DNA of 64,000 bases from Burkholderiales bacterium (GTDB lineage Bacteria > Pseudomonadota > Gammaproteobacteria > Burkholderiales > Casimicrobiaceae): NCBI GenBank assembly GCA_020853025.1, contig JADYZP010000009.1, forward strand, positions 1-64,000, read 5' to 3'. Made by a program: the position numbers and the translations under genes. Shown piece by piece: positions 46,933 through 55,917 of the stretch. The notes under the pieces were generated by a model, which worked only from the letters and a program-made list of their open reading frames with translations, did no database searches and was not told the DNA's origin. Each line of letters begins with the position of its first letter. Position 1 is the stretch's first letter.

Positions 46933-49446
46933 TCATCCCGGCGAATTCGATCGAAGCATGCGACCACGCCTGTCGTGCAGCATCGCCTGCACCGTCGACT
47001 TGGTCAGCGCGTAGGTCGTCGACAACTCGGCGAGCGCTCCGGCGCAGTCCGGGTCGTTGGGGACCGCCAGGTAGCTGCGCATCGACTTGCAGTTGGCCAC
47101 CAGCGCCGCCGCGCCTATCGACGCCCCGGTGCCTTCGATGATGTGCATCGCATCACGCGCTGCGCGCGCGTTCGCGCGTGAGACCGCGACGCGCAATTCG
47201 GAGATCGCGGCCTCCAGCTCGGAGAACGCCGCCGCGATGTACTGGTCGAGAAACCTGGCATCGCCGCGGGCGATGCGGCGCAATGCCGCAATGCGTTCGG
47301 CGTCGACCAGCGTCGGCGATGCCGAAGCTTCGGACCTGGTTTCGCGTGGCGGTCGTGGCAGGCGGTCGGTCCTCGTCGACGCGCCGGCGACGACGCGCTC
47401 GATGGTCGCGAGCAACGTCGACGCCGTCACCGGTTTGGTCACGAATTCGTCGGCCCCGGCTTCGATGCTTTCCTGCTTGGCGGCAGGCGTGGCGTCGGCG
47501 GACAGGATGACGATCGGCAGTTTGGGACCGCCTATCGAGCCGGCCCGGAACAGCTTGATCACGTCCGGACCGCTCATATCCGGCATGTTGAGGTCGAGAA
47601 GGGCAAGGTCGAGGTCTCCGGCGGCCATCAGGTCGAAGGCACGGCCTCCGCAATCGGCGGTACGAACCTTGTGCCCGGCATCCTCCAGAATCCGCGACAG
47701 CAAGAGCTGGTTACTAGGATTGTCGTCCGCAAGAAGGATCGTCAGCGATCGAAGCATGCCGGAATCGGGCACGGCTCGGACATCGGCCGAGGTGGGCAAT
47801 TCCAGCCGGTGCAGCAGCGCGGCCAGCGTCTCCCGCAGCAGTTCGAGCGAAGGATTGGCGGGCAGCAGTCCGGCCACACCCGCCGCGACGAGTGATGCAT
47901 GCTGCAGCGGGCTGTAGTTCTCGGCCGCGACCAGCAATGGGCAGGTGGCACCGGCCGCATCGCGCAGCAGCGACTCGGCGATGAGCGCGGCGTCGCTGGC
48001 GGGCATCAGGGCAAAGGCCGCAAGGTAACGATTGGCGTCGAGATCCGCGGTTTCGGGCATCGATTCGCTGATTACGGCACCCAGGCCAAGGGCCGTGACC
48101 GACGCGACAAGCGCATCGCGCGCGGCGCCGGCCTCTCCGAGGATCAGGACATGCTGCCATGCATCCCAATCGCTGGGTTGCACGACGTCTTCGGCGCGCG
48201 CTAACGGCAGCTCGACCGAGAACGTGCTTCCCTGTCCGGGTGCGCTGACAACACCGATCCGTCCCCCCATCAGCTCGGTCAAGTCGCGGGCGATCGAAGT
48301 GCCAAGCCCCGTCCCCCCGAAACTGCGGGTCGCCGAATTGTCGACCTGCACGAAGCGCTCGAAAAGTCGTTCCTGCTGGTCGAGCGGTATGCCGATACCC
48401 GTATCGACGACCTCGAAGCGTACGTGCGAAGGACGCGCCGGAACGACTCGAAGCGTGACGCCACCTGCGGCGGTGAACTTGAAGGCGTTGTTCAGCAGAT
48501 TGCCGAGGACATGCGAAAGATGGGTTGGATCGCCGACGACCGAGGGCGGCACGCCGGGGTCGATGTGCAGAGACCAACGCACGCCCTTCGCCACACTCTG
48601 CGGACGCACGATCGCGCCGAGTTGCTGCACGAAGTACCAGAGATTGAAAAGCCGCCTTTCCTCCCGTTCTGCACCGGCCTCCAGCTTCGACATCTGCAGC
48701 ACCGCGTCGACCGAAGTCTTGAGCGCCTTGACTGCATTGCCCAGCATGGCGACCAGTTCACGATCATCCGCCGCCATCTTGCGGCCGTGCAGCAGGTCGT
48801 AGACCGCGAATACACCGGTGAGCGGAGTGCGCAGTTCGTGGCTCACGTTCGCCACGAAGCGGCTCTTGGCGTTGGACAGCTGTTCGGCGGCGTCCTTCTG
48901 CGCCGTCAACCGGTTGATCAGGACGAGAACATAGAGCGGGAGTATGGCGCCCGCGATCATCAGGCCGACGCCAATCGACCGATGCTGCTCCCAGAACGGA
49001 ACGAACAGCATCTGCAGACCGAACCCGAGTATCGACAGCCAATACGATGCAAGCAGGTAGCGCGGCCCGAAGCGGAAGCCATTGCCGATGGTGACCCAGA
49101 GGTAGACGCCGACCATCGCGACGCCGGCCTCTCCGGCCCCGGCCATGCCGAGCGTAAGCGCCGTGTTGTCGGAGACTATCGAAAGGTAGCGAAGCGCAAC
49201 GACGTGTTTGCGGTCCCGGCGCAGCCACGCAATGGCACCCAGTCCGATCAGGGCATTACCGCTGCTTGCCGCCAAGCCCATGGCCAGACCCGCGGTCATG
49301 CCTTCGTTCCAGATCAGCACGCAGACGTACACGAATCCGAGCGCGCAGATGGAGACGCGCAGCCATGCCTGCTCGATGTCGGCGTTACGGTCCGTTGAAC
49401 GGACCAGCCGTCGGATCTTGCGCAGGATGTCGGCAGCCAGCGTCAT
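46933..49446 (-). CDS. RpfC-like hybrid sensor histidine kinase
   Basis: An 837-residue membrane kinase. An N-terminal R-N-A-D-I-E-Q-A-W-L-R segment and about five to six helices (residues 28-185) resemble the RpfC sensor. Then come HisKA with H203 in S-H-E-L-R-T-P-L, a HATPase (N-L-L-N-N-A-F-K-F, F-G-G-T-G-L-G), a middle receiver-like region (about 425-545) without a clear acceptor Asp, a true receiver with D618 in L-L-D-L-N-M-P-D, and an HPt domain with H768 in A-M-H-I-I-E-G-T-G. RpfC senses DSF and, in its resting form, restrains RpfF by direct binding. Its ATG directly abuts the hydrolase stop. No RpfG-type HD-GYP regulator is in the window. Confidence 0.85.
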   Translation of the reverse strand: MTLAADILRKIRRLVRSTDRNADIEQAWLRVSICALGFVYVCVLIWNEGMTAGLAMGLAASSGNALIGLGAIAWLRRDRKHVVALRYLSIVSDNTALTLGMAGAGEAGVAMVGVYLWVTIGNGFRFGPRYLLASYWLSILGFGLQMLFVPFWEQHRSIGVGLMIAGAILPLYVLVLINRLTAQKDAAEQLSNAKSRFVANVSHELRTPLTGVFAVYDLLHGRKMAADDRELVAMLGNAVKALKTSVDAVLQMSKLEAGAEREERRLFNLWYFVQQLGAIVRPQSVAKGVRWSLHIDPGVPPSVVGDPTHLSHVLGNLLNNAFKFTAAGGVTLRVVPARPSHVRFEVVDTGIGIPLDQQERLFERFVQVDNSATRSFGGTGLGTSIARDLTELMGGRIGVVSAPGQGSTFSVELPLARAEDVVQPSDWDAWQHVLILGEAGAARDALVASVTALGLGAVISESMPETADLDANRYLAAFALMPASDAALIAESLLRDAAGATCPLLVAAENYSPLQHASLVAAGVAGLLPANPSLELLRETLAALLHRLELPTSADVRAVPDSGMLRSLTILLADDNPSNQLLLSRILEDAGHKVRTADCGGRAFDLMAAGDLDLALLDLNMPDMSGPDVIKLFRAGSIGGPKLPIVILSADATPAAKQESIEAGADEFVTKPVTASTLLATIERVVAGASTRTDRLPRPPRETRSEASASPTLVDAERIAALRRIARGDARFLDQYIAAAFSELEAAISELRVAVSRANARAARDAMHIIEGTGASIGAAALVANCKSMRSYLAVPNDPDCAGALAELSTTYALTKSTVQAMLHDRRGRMLRSNSPG

Positions 49447-50490
49447 CTAGAGATCGGAAGGGGTGGAAGGTTGGAATAGATTGGCAGAGTCGGTCGGTAC
49501 CTGTCTATCGGTCCCCGAGCCAGAAGCCGCTCCGGGTACCCTTTTGGTACTGGTTGCGCCGGGGGTGGAGAGGGTGGCATTGCAACACGACGAAAGCAAG
49601 AGCCATGCCGAGACGCGCTCCCAGAAATACGGCCCAGTCGAGCGGCGTACGAACGCCATGTGGCCCAAGCGCTTTCGACGCAGGTCGGAGGGTCGCACCG
49701 AAGCTTGCGTCACCTTGAGGTTCGGGTACAAGGACAGGAGGCGTCGTGCGGCCGCTGGAGGCGCGAAGGCATCATCGGTAATGGAGAGCACCAAGGCGTC
49801 GGCACGCGTCTGGCCATAGCGCGCCAGGATGTGCTCAAACCTGCGCCTCTGGTCTGCAGTCCGCGCCACTGCAGGCGCACGCCGGCCGGCCCAGTCCAAG
49901 GCGAAGGCGCGCGGGAGGTCTCCTCCCAGATGCAGTGCCCGTCCGGGGAAATAGCCGACCAGCCGGGTCACGACCGGCATCATGACATGCCAGGTCAGAT
50001 AGAGCAGCCAGCGCCAGCGCGTTGCGTAGTCGCGCCAATACCCGGTGTGCGGTCCCAGCAGAACAATGCGCGAAATCGCGTTGGCATCGCGCGCGGCCCC
50101 GATCAGAAGGGCTCCGAAACTATGCGCGACGACGGCTACGGGTGCGGCCGGATACGCGTGTCGGGCCGCATTCAGCGCAGCGCTGAAGTCGAGTTGCGCC
50201 CAGGATTCGACCCCGGCATAGACCCGCTGCACCCCATCTCCGATTGATTCGCCGACGCCTCGATAGTCGAAGGTCAGTGTCGCCAAGCCCTTCTGCGCCA
50301 GGTGGCGCGCCATCGGCGCATAGAAGCGCGCAGGAATTCCGCCGCCGCAAGCGACGACCACCACCGGCGAATGCGGGGCAACGATCGTCGGGACGAACCA
50401 GCGTCCGTGAATCGGGAATCCGTCGGCAGCGACGATCTCCACCGCTCGGACCAAGGTATTGCCGGACGCCGGTGGGTCGATTGCGTTCAT
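49447..50490 (-). CDS. Alpha/beta hydrolase of the DSF cluster
   Basis: A 347-residue predicted alpha/beta hydrolase (serine aminopeptidase/COG4757-like). The nucleophile is S124 in V-A-H-S-F-G-A-L (Ala-x-Ser-x-Gly variant), the acid is probably in S-I-T-D-D-A-F-A-P, and the histidine in L-G-H-M-A-F. The last 45 residues are Ser/Thr-rich and not part of the fold. It lies between the FabZ-fold and kinase genes of one operon. A thioesterase-like or signal-degrading role is possible, but the substrate is unknown. Confidence 0.75.
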   Translation of the reverse strand: MNAIDPPASGNTLVRAVEIVAADGFPIHGRWFVPTIVAPHSPVVVVACGGGIPARFYAPMARHLAQKGLATLTFDYRGVGESIGDGVQRVYAGVESWAQLDFSAALNAARHAYPAAPVAVVAHSFGALLIGAARDANAISRIVLLGPHTGYWRDYATRWRWLLYLTWHVMMPVVTRLVGYFPGRALHLGGDLPRAFALDWAGRRAPAVARTADQRRRFEHILARYGQTRADALVLSITDDAFAPPAAARRLLSLYPNLKVTQASVRPSDLRRKRLGHMAFVRRSTGPYFWERVSAWLLLSSCCNATLSTPGATSTKRVPGAASGSGTDRQVPTDSANLFQPSTPSDL

Positions 50491-50527
50491 CGTGGGGTTG
50501 ATCGCACGCGCGAATCCGGCGGCCGGC

Positions 50528-51019
50528 TCAGCTGGCTCGAGTCTGCGGCGGGTCTTCGGTCATGCTCCTGACGACCGCCGTCATGTCCGCGGTGACCACC
50601 AACGCCCCGTCCACTGCGGCAGTTCCCGTGATTTTGGCAACCCCGCGCAAAGACCGCTTCAGCGTACATTCGAGCACGACTTGCGCACCGGGCTTCACGT
50701 CTCGCTCGAACCGGCAGTTGTCGATGCCGGCGAAGAAGACGATCGGGACTTCGACGCGGTCCATCATCCCGGAGTAATGGCACAGCACGCCGGCGGCCTG
50801 AGCCAGCGCCTCGAGCACGAGCATTTGCGGCATGACGCGCCGGTTCGTCGGCTGGCCCGCAAAGAACGATTCGTTCATGCTGACGTTCTTGATGACGCGG
50901 ACCCACCGGTTGGGCTCGCAGCCCTCGATCCGGTCTATGAGCAGGAACGGATAGCGGTGCGGAATGTCCTTCAATATCTCGTTGATATCGGCGGATGGCA
51001 GGGCGACGGAGGTGGTCAT
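50528..51019 (-). CDS. FabZ-fold hotdog protein lacking the catalytic His
   Basis: A 163-residue hotdog protein clearly related to FabZ 3-hydroxyacyl-ACP dehydratase: P-H-R-Y-P-F-L-L-I-D-R, N-V-S-M-N-E-S-F-F-A-G, V-M-P-Q-M-L-V-L-E-A-L-A-Q-A-A-G. Active FabZ has G-H-F-P-G-R-P; here the same place reads G-Q56-P-T-N-R-R. The glutamate E70 is kept at the correct 14-residue spacing. So one of the two catalytic residues is replaced and dehydratase activity is doubtful. It heads the minus-strand operon. It may bind an acyl-ACP, act as a thioesterase, or do modified chemistry. Start by similarity at the ATG at 51019; its ribosome site is weak. Confidence 0.85.
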   Translation of the reverse strand: MTTSVALPSADINEILKDIPHRYPFLLIDRIEGCEPNRWVRVIKNVSMNESFFAGQPTNRRVMPQMLVLEALAQAAGVLCHYSGMMDRVEVPIVFFAGIDNCRFERDVKPGAQVVLECTLKRSLRGVAKITGTAAVDGALVVTADMTAVVRSMTEDPPQTRAS

Positions 51020-51203
51020 CGTGTACTCATGGTGTCGAAACGGGCCAAAGGCGCGTGTCGTAATCACTTCCGCGCCCGGCCTCCCGTCATTGTCCTGCAA
51101 CTGGGATATGAATCCCACCCACCGAATCGCTCCGGTGTGGCGAAGGTGACCTCGATCGGCCTCCGGTACCGGTGGTGCGCCGGACGGAACGGGGTCAAGA
51201 CGT

Positions 51204-51209
51204 TATAAT
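51204..51209 (+). promoter_or_regulatory. Candidate -10 element of etfBA
   Basis: A consensus TATAAT lies 36 nt before the etfB ATG. The expected -35 position (about 51181-51186) has no good match, so an activator may be needed. Confidence 0.4.
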
Positions 51210-51244
51210 CCGCCACTTTGCGCACCTAGCCGGATAGTGAAGCC

Positions 51245-51997
51245 ATGAAAATCCTCATTCCGATCAAGCGCGTCGTCGATTACAACGTCAAGGTCCGGGT
51301 AAAGTCCGACGGTTCAGGCGTGGACACGACCAACGTCAAGATGTCGATGAACCCCTTCGACGAGATCGCCGTCGAGGAAGCGGTGCGCCTGAAGGAAAAG
51401 GGTGTCGCGACCGAGATCGTCGCCGTATCCTGTGGAGTTGCCGCATGCCAGGAGACGCTGCGCACCGCGCTGGCGCTGGGCGCCGACCGGGCAATCCTGA
51501 TCGAGACCGACGTGGAACTGCAGCCGCTCGCGGTCGCCAAGCTGCTGGCAGCGCTGGCCGCGGAAGAGAAGCCCGAGCTCATGATCCTCGGCAAGCAGGC
51601 GATCGACGACGACGCCAACCAGACCGGCCAGATGTTGGCGGCACTGCTCGACTGGCCGCAGGCGGCGTTCGCGTCGAAGGTCGACATCGCCGCCGGCGTG
51701 GCCACTGTCAAGCGCGAGGTCGACGGCGGCACCGAGACGGTCGAGATGAAGCTGCCGGCGATCGTGACCACCGATCTGCGGCTGAACGAGCCTCGCTACG
51801 CGACGCTGCCGAACATCATGAAGGCCAAGAAAAAGCCGCTGACGACGACGACGCCGGCGGCGTTGAACGTCGACGTGGCACCGCGCCTGACCACGCTCAA
51901 GGTCGTCGAACCACCGAAGCGCAAGGGCGGCGGCAAGGTCGCCGACGTCAAGGAACTCGTTGCGAAGTTGCGCACCGAGGCCAAGGTTATCACCTGA
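51245..51997 (+). CDS. etfB: Electron transfer flavoprotein beta subunit
   Basis: A 250-residue EtfB. It opens with [17 protein letters not shown] and carries [12 protein letters not shown], the AMP-site region [13 protein letters not shown] and the signature [11 protein letters not shown]. With EtfA it takes electrons from acyl-CoA dehydrogenases. etfA starts 17 nt downstream. Confidence 0.97.
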   Translation: MKILIPIKRVVDYNVKVRVKSDGSGVDTTNVKMSMNPFDEIAVEEAVRLKEKGVATEIVAVSCGVAACQETLRTALALGADRAILIETDVELQPLAVAKLLAALAAEEKPELMILGKQAIDDDANQTGQMLAALLDWPQAAFASKVDIAAGVATVKREVDGGTETVEMKLPAIVTTDLRLNEPRYATLPNIMKAKKKPLTTTTPAALNVDVAPRLTTLKVVEPPKRKGGGKVADVKELVAKLRTEAKVIT

Positions 51998-52014
51998 TCA
52001 GCACCCAAGAGCCC

Positions 52015-52947
52015 ATGACCATCCTCGTACTCGCGGAACACGACAACGCGTCGCTCAAGTCCTCCACCGGCCACGCTATCGCGGCGGCGGCGCGGCTCGG
52101 CGGCGACATCCACGTGCTGGTGGCCGGCCACGACGCGCAAGGCGCTGCACAGGCGGCTGCACAATTCGAAGGCGTGGCCAAGGTGCTGCTGGCCGACGCC
52201 GCGCACCTCGCGGCGCCGACGGCGGACAACGCGGCGTCGACAGCGTTGTCGCTGCTCCCCGGCGCCTATACGCACGTCGTCGCCGCCGCCACCGGCTTCG
52301 GCAAGAGCATCATCCCGCGCATCGCAGCGAAGCTCGACGTGGCACAGGTGTCCGAAGTGACGGCGATCGAGGCGCCGGACACCTTCGTGCGGCCGATCTA
52401 TGCCGGCAACGCGTTCGCGACCGTGCAATCGAAGGATCCGATCAAGGTGCTGACAGTGCGCACGACGGCCTTCGACAGCCCGAAGACCGGCGGCAGCGGT
52501 GCGATCGAGACCATCGAAGCCGCAGCCGATTCCGGGTTGTCCAGGGTGACCGGCGCCGAACTCACCAAGTCGGAGCGGCCGGAGTTGACCAGCGCGCGGG
52601 TTGTGATTTCCGGAGGTCGCGGCTTGGGCAGCAGCGAGAATTTCAAGTTGCTCGAGGCATTGGCGGACAAGCTGCAGGCGGCGATCGGTGCTTCGCGTGC
52701 GGCGGTCGATGCCGGCTACGTGCCCAACGACTACCAGGTCGGGCAGACCGGCAAGATCGTTGCGCCCGATCTCTATATCGCGGTCGGCATCTCGGGCGCG
52801 ATCCAGCATTTGGCGGGCATGAAGGACAGCAAGGTGATCGTCGCGATCAACAAGGACCCGGAGGCGCCGATTTTTCAGATCGCGGACTACGGTCTGGTCG
52901 GCGACCTGTTTGCGCTGGTCCCGGAATTCACCGCCGAACTCGGCTAG
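52015..52947 (+). CDS. etfA: Electron transfer flavoprotein alpha subunit
   Basis: A 310-residue EtfA. The FAD-binding C-terminal domain shows [36 protein letters not shown] and [12 protein letters not shown]. The ATG at 52015 is set by similarity; the open frame upstream overlaps etfB. Electrons pass on to ETF-ubiquinone oxidoreductase, encoded at 55.9 kb. Confidence 0.97.
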   Translation: MTILVLAEHDNASLKSSTGHAIAAAARLGGDIHVLVAGHDAQGAAQAAAQFEGVAKVLLADAAHLAAPTADNAASTALSLLPGAYTHVVAAATGFGKSIIPRIAAKLDVAQVSEVTAIEAPDTFVRPIYAGNAFATVQSKDPIKVLTVRTTAFDSPKTGGSGAIETIEAAADSGLSRVTGAELTKSERPELTSARVVISGGRGLGSSENFKLLEALADKLQAAIGASRAAVDAGYVPNDYQVGQTGKIVAPDLYIAVGISGAIQHLAGMKDSKVIVAINKDPEAPIFQIADYGLVGDLFALVPEFTAELG

Positions 52948-53054
52948 CACCGCCATGGGCGCCATCCATTCCGCTGCGGACTTTAGGTCGATTCGTCTAG
53001 CGGCGTCGCTGTAGTCTCAAGGGTCACTGTTCACTCTTTCAGGCTGATCCACCC

Positions 53055-54860
53055 ATGAGCACCTATTACGCGCCTTTGGCCGAAATGCAATTCGTGATGA
53101 ACCACCTGGCGGGACTCGAGCAGGTGGCGAAGCTTCCGGGCTTCGAAGACGCGACACCCGACACCGTTGCCGCCATTCTCGACGAGGCGGCGAAATTCGC
53201 GACGCAGGTGCTCGATCCCCTCAACGCCTCCGGCGATCGCGAAGGTTCGAAACTCCTTGAAGGTGGCGTCGTGAAGACGCCTGCAGGCTTCAAGGACGCC
53301 TACCTCCAGTACTGTGACAACGGCTGGAATGGCCTCACCAAAAGCCCCGAATACGGCGGCCAGGGTCTGCCGCAGCTGGTCGCGACGGCGGTCGAGGAGA
53401 TGTGGCATGCGTCGAACCTCGCCTTCGACCTGTGTCCACTGCTAACGCAGGGTGCGATCGAGGCGATCGAGCTGCGCGGGTCGGACGCGTTGAAGAAGAA
53501 ATTCCTGCCGAGGATGGTCGCTGGGACCTGGACCGGCACGATGAACCTGACCGAGCCGCAGGCCGGCTCGGATCTGGCCGCCGTGCGCACGCGCGCGATC
53601 GCGCAAGGTGACGGAACCTACAAGCTGCACGGCCAGAAGATCTTCATCACCTTCGGCGAGCACGATTACACCGACAATATCGTTCACCTGGTCCTCGCAC
53701 GCACTCCGGATGCGCCGGACGGGGTCAAGGGCATTTCGCTTTTCGTCGTGCCCAAGTTCCTGGTCAACGACGATGGCACGCCGGGAGCGCGCAACGACGT
53801 GCATTGCGTATCGCTCGAGCGCAAGCTCGGCATCCATGCCAGTCCGACGGCGGTGCTCGCCTACGGTGATCACGGCGGCGCGACCGGCTATCTGGTCGGC
53901 GAGGAAAACCGCGGCCTCGAGTACATGTTCATCATGATGAACCTCGCGCGCTTCTCGGTCGGCCTCGAGGGCGTCGGCATCTCGGATCGCGCGTATCAGC
54001 GCGCCGTGACCTATGCGCGCGACCGCGTGCAGGGGAGGGCGGTCGGGCTCGAAAAGAATGCGGCCACCGGCGCCATCATCGATCACCCAGATGTGCGGCG
54101 GATGCTGATGACCATGCGCGCATACACCGAGGCGACCCGTGCGGTCGCCTACGTGACGGCAGCGGCACTCGACAACGCGGCGAACAACCCCGACGCGTCG
54201 GCGCGCGCAAAGGCACAGGCCTTCGCCGATTTCATGATTCCGATCGTCAAGGGCTGGTCGACCGAGGTCGCACAGGAAGTCGCCGCGCTCGGCGTGCAGG
54301 TGCATGGCGGCATGGGTTTCATCGAGGAGACCGGCGCCGCGCAGCATTTGCGCGACGCGCGCATCACGACCATCTACGAAGGCACCACCGGCATTCAGGC
54401 CAACGACCTGATCGGGCGCAAGACCGCACGCGACTCCGGAGCGGTGGCGAAAGCCGTTGTCGCTGAAATCCACAAGGTGGCGGCGACGCTCGCCGCGCGC
54501 AGCGAGCCATCGCTGCAGGCGATCGGCGTCGCGCTGGCCGCGGCGACCGCGGACCTGCAGGCCGCGCTCGACTGGATGGTGCCGGCTTATGGCCAGCGCA
54601 CGCGCGCAGCGCACGCGGTGGCGGTCGCGTACCTCAAGTTGTGGGGACTGGCCGCCGGCGGATGGCAGATGGGCCGGGCGGCGCTCGTCGCCGCCGACCA
54701 ACAGGCGGCGGCGGGCGGCGGCGACCCGGCGTTTCTGCACGCCAAGATCGCTACCGCGCGCTTCTATGCGGACTGCCTGCTGCCGCAGGCGTCGGCGTAT
54801 GCGCGCACGGTCCTGCACGGCAGCGAAAGCGTGCTGGCCCTCGACGTCGAAGCGTTCTGA
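53055..54860 (+). CDS. Acyl-CoA dehydrogenase (FadE-like, long form)
   Basis: A 601-residue acyl-CoA dehydrogenase with the extended C-terminal domain. FAD and substrate motifs include E-Y-G-G-Q-G-L-P, M-N-L-T-E-P-Q-A-G-S-D-L, G-Q-K-I-F-I-T and the end of the core domain R-I-T-T-I-Y-E-G-T-T-G-I-Q; the glutamate of Y-E-G-T-T-G-I-Q is the expected catalytic base. It makes the 2-enoyl-CoA in beta-oxidation and hands electrons to ETF, encoded 107 nt upstream. Chain-length preference cannot be read. Confidence 0.94.
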   Translation: MSTYYAPLAEMQFVMNHLAGLEQVAKLPGFEDATPDTVAAILDEAAKFATQVLDPLNASGDREGSKLLEGGVVKTPAGFKDAYLQYCDNGWNGLTKSPEYGGQGLPQLVATAVEEMWHASNLAFDLCPLLTQGAIEAIELRGSDALKKKFLPRMVAGTWTGTMNLTEPQAGSDLAAVRTRAIAQGDGTYKLHGQKIFITFGEHDYTDNIVHLVLARTPDAPDGVKGISLFVVPKFLVNDDGTPGARNDVHCVSLERKLGIHASPTAVLAYGDHGGATGYLVGEENRGLEYMFIMMNLARFSVGLEGVGISDRAYQRAVTYARDRVQGRAVGLEKNAATGAIIDHPDVRRMLMTMRAYTEATRAVAYVTAAALDNAANNPDASARAKAQAFADFMIPIVKGWSTEVAQEVAALGVQVHGGMGFIEETGAAQHLRDARITTIYEGTTGIQANDLIGRKTARDSGAVAKAVVAEIHKVAATLAARSEPSLQAIGVALAAATADLQAALDWMVPAYGQRTRAAHAVAVAYLKLWGLAAGGWQMGRAALVAADQQAAAGGGDPAFLHAKIATARFYADCLLPQASAYARTVLHGSESVLALDVEAF

Positions 54861-54990
54861 CATCCGGTCATCCCCGCGCAGCCGCCGGGAGACAGAGATA
54901 CCACGCGAGCTTGCGCGTATCGCCAATATTCGGACATCGTCGGCGCAAGGGTCAAGCGGAGTCCGCGGCGGGAACAGGGAACGGAAGCGG

Positions 54991-55911
54991 GTGGGCGCGC
55001 AGCACATTCGCCTGGGCATCGACCTGGGCGGCACGAAGATCGAAATCGTCGCTCTGGACGACGGGGGCAGCGAGCGGCTTCGGCGGCGGGTGCCGACGCC
55101 ACAAGGCGATTACGACGCCACGCTCGCCGTGATCGCCGGCCTGGTCGCCGACGCCGAACGTACGCTGGGGATCGCTGGAGGCAAGGCGTCGATCGGTATC
55201 GGCACGCCGGGATCGCTGTCGCGCGCAACGGGCCTCTTGCGCGGGTCGAATTCGGCATGCCTGAACGGCCGGCGGTTCCGCTCCGACCTCGAGACCCGCG
55301 TTGGCCGGGAAGTCCGCATCGCCAACGACGCCAACTGCTTCGCGCTGAGCGAGGCGATCGACGGCACGGGCGCCGGCCGACACGTCGTATTCGGGGCGAT
55401 TCTGGGCACCGGCGTCGGCGCGGGCATCGTCATCGACGGCCGCGCATGGGCAGGGCGCAACGCGATTGCCGGCGAGTGGGGGCACAATCCGCTGCCGTGG
55501 CCGCGCGACGACGAGCGACCGGGGTCGCCTTGCTACTGCGGTCGCCACGGATGCATCGAGACGTGGCTGTCGGGACCTGCGTTCGAGCGCGATCATCGCG
55601 ATCACTCGGCAAACGGTGCGTCGACCGTTGGCATCGTCGCCGCCGCGGCCGCCGGCGACCGCCTATGCAAGGCGTCGCTCGAGCGCTACGCGGAGCGCCT
55701 GGCGCGCGCGTTGGCGCACGTGATCAACATCCTCGATCCGGACGTGATCGTGCTCGGGGGCGGCATGTCGAACGTCGAGATGCTCTACGCAGCAGTCCCG
55801 GCGTTGTGGGCGCCGTGGATCTTCTCCGATCACGTTGACACGCAACTGGTGCGCAACGCGCACGGCGATTCGAGCGGGGTGCGCGGCGCCGCGCGGCTGT
55901 GGCCGCCGTGA
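54991..55911 (+). CDS. ROK-family sugar kinase (fructokinase/glucokinase-like)
   Basis: A 306-residue ROK kinase. Seen: the ATP motif G-I-D-L-G-G-T-K-I, N-D-A-N-C-F-A-L-S-E with the catalytic Asp, G-E-W-G-H-N-P with a zinc-ligand His, and the zinc cysteines C-Y-C-G-R-H-G-C-I-E-T. The C-Y-C-G-R-H-G-C form is common in Mak-type fructokinases. It starts at a GTG behind GGAAG; no ATG is available. It ends 6 nt before the converging ETF-QO gene. Confidence 0.9.
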   Translation: MGAQHIRLGIDLGGTKIEIVALDDGGSERLRRRVPTPQGDYDATLAVIAGLVADAERTLGIAGGKASIGIGTPGSLSRATGLLRGSNSACLNGRRFRSDLETRVGREVRIANDANCFALSEAIDGTGAGRHVVFGAILGTGVGAGIVIDGRAWAGRNAIAGEWGHNPLPWPRDDERPGSPCYCGRHGCIETWLSGPAFERDHRDHSANGASTVGIVAAAAAGDRLCKASLERYAERLARALAHVINILDPDVIVLGGGMSNVEMLYAAVPALWAPWIFSDHVDTQLVRNAHGDSSGVRGAARLWPP

Positions 55912-55917
55912 CCGTCG

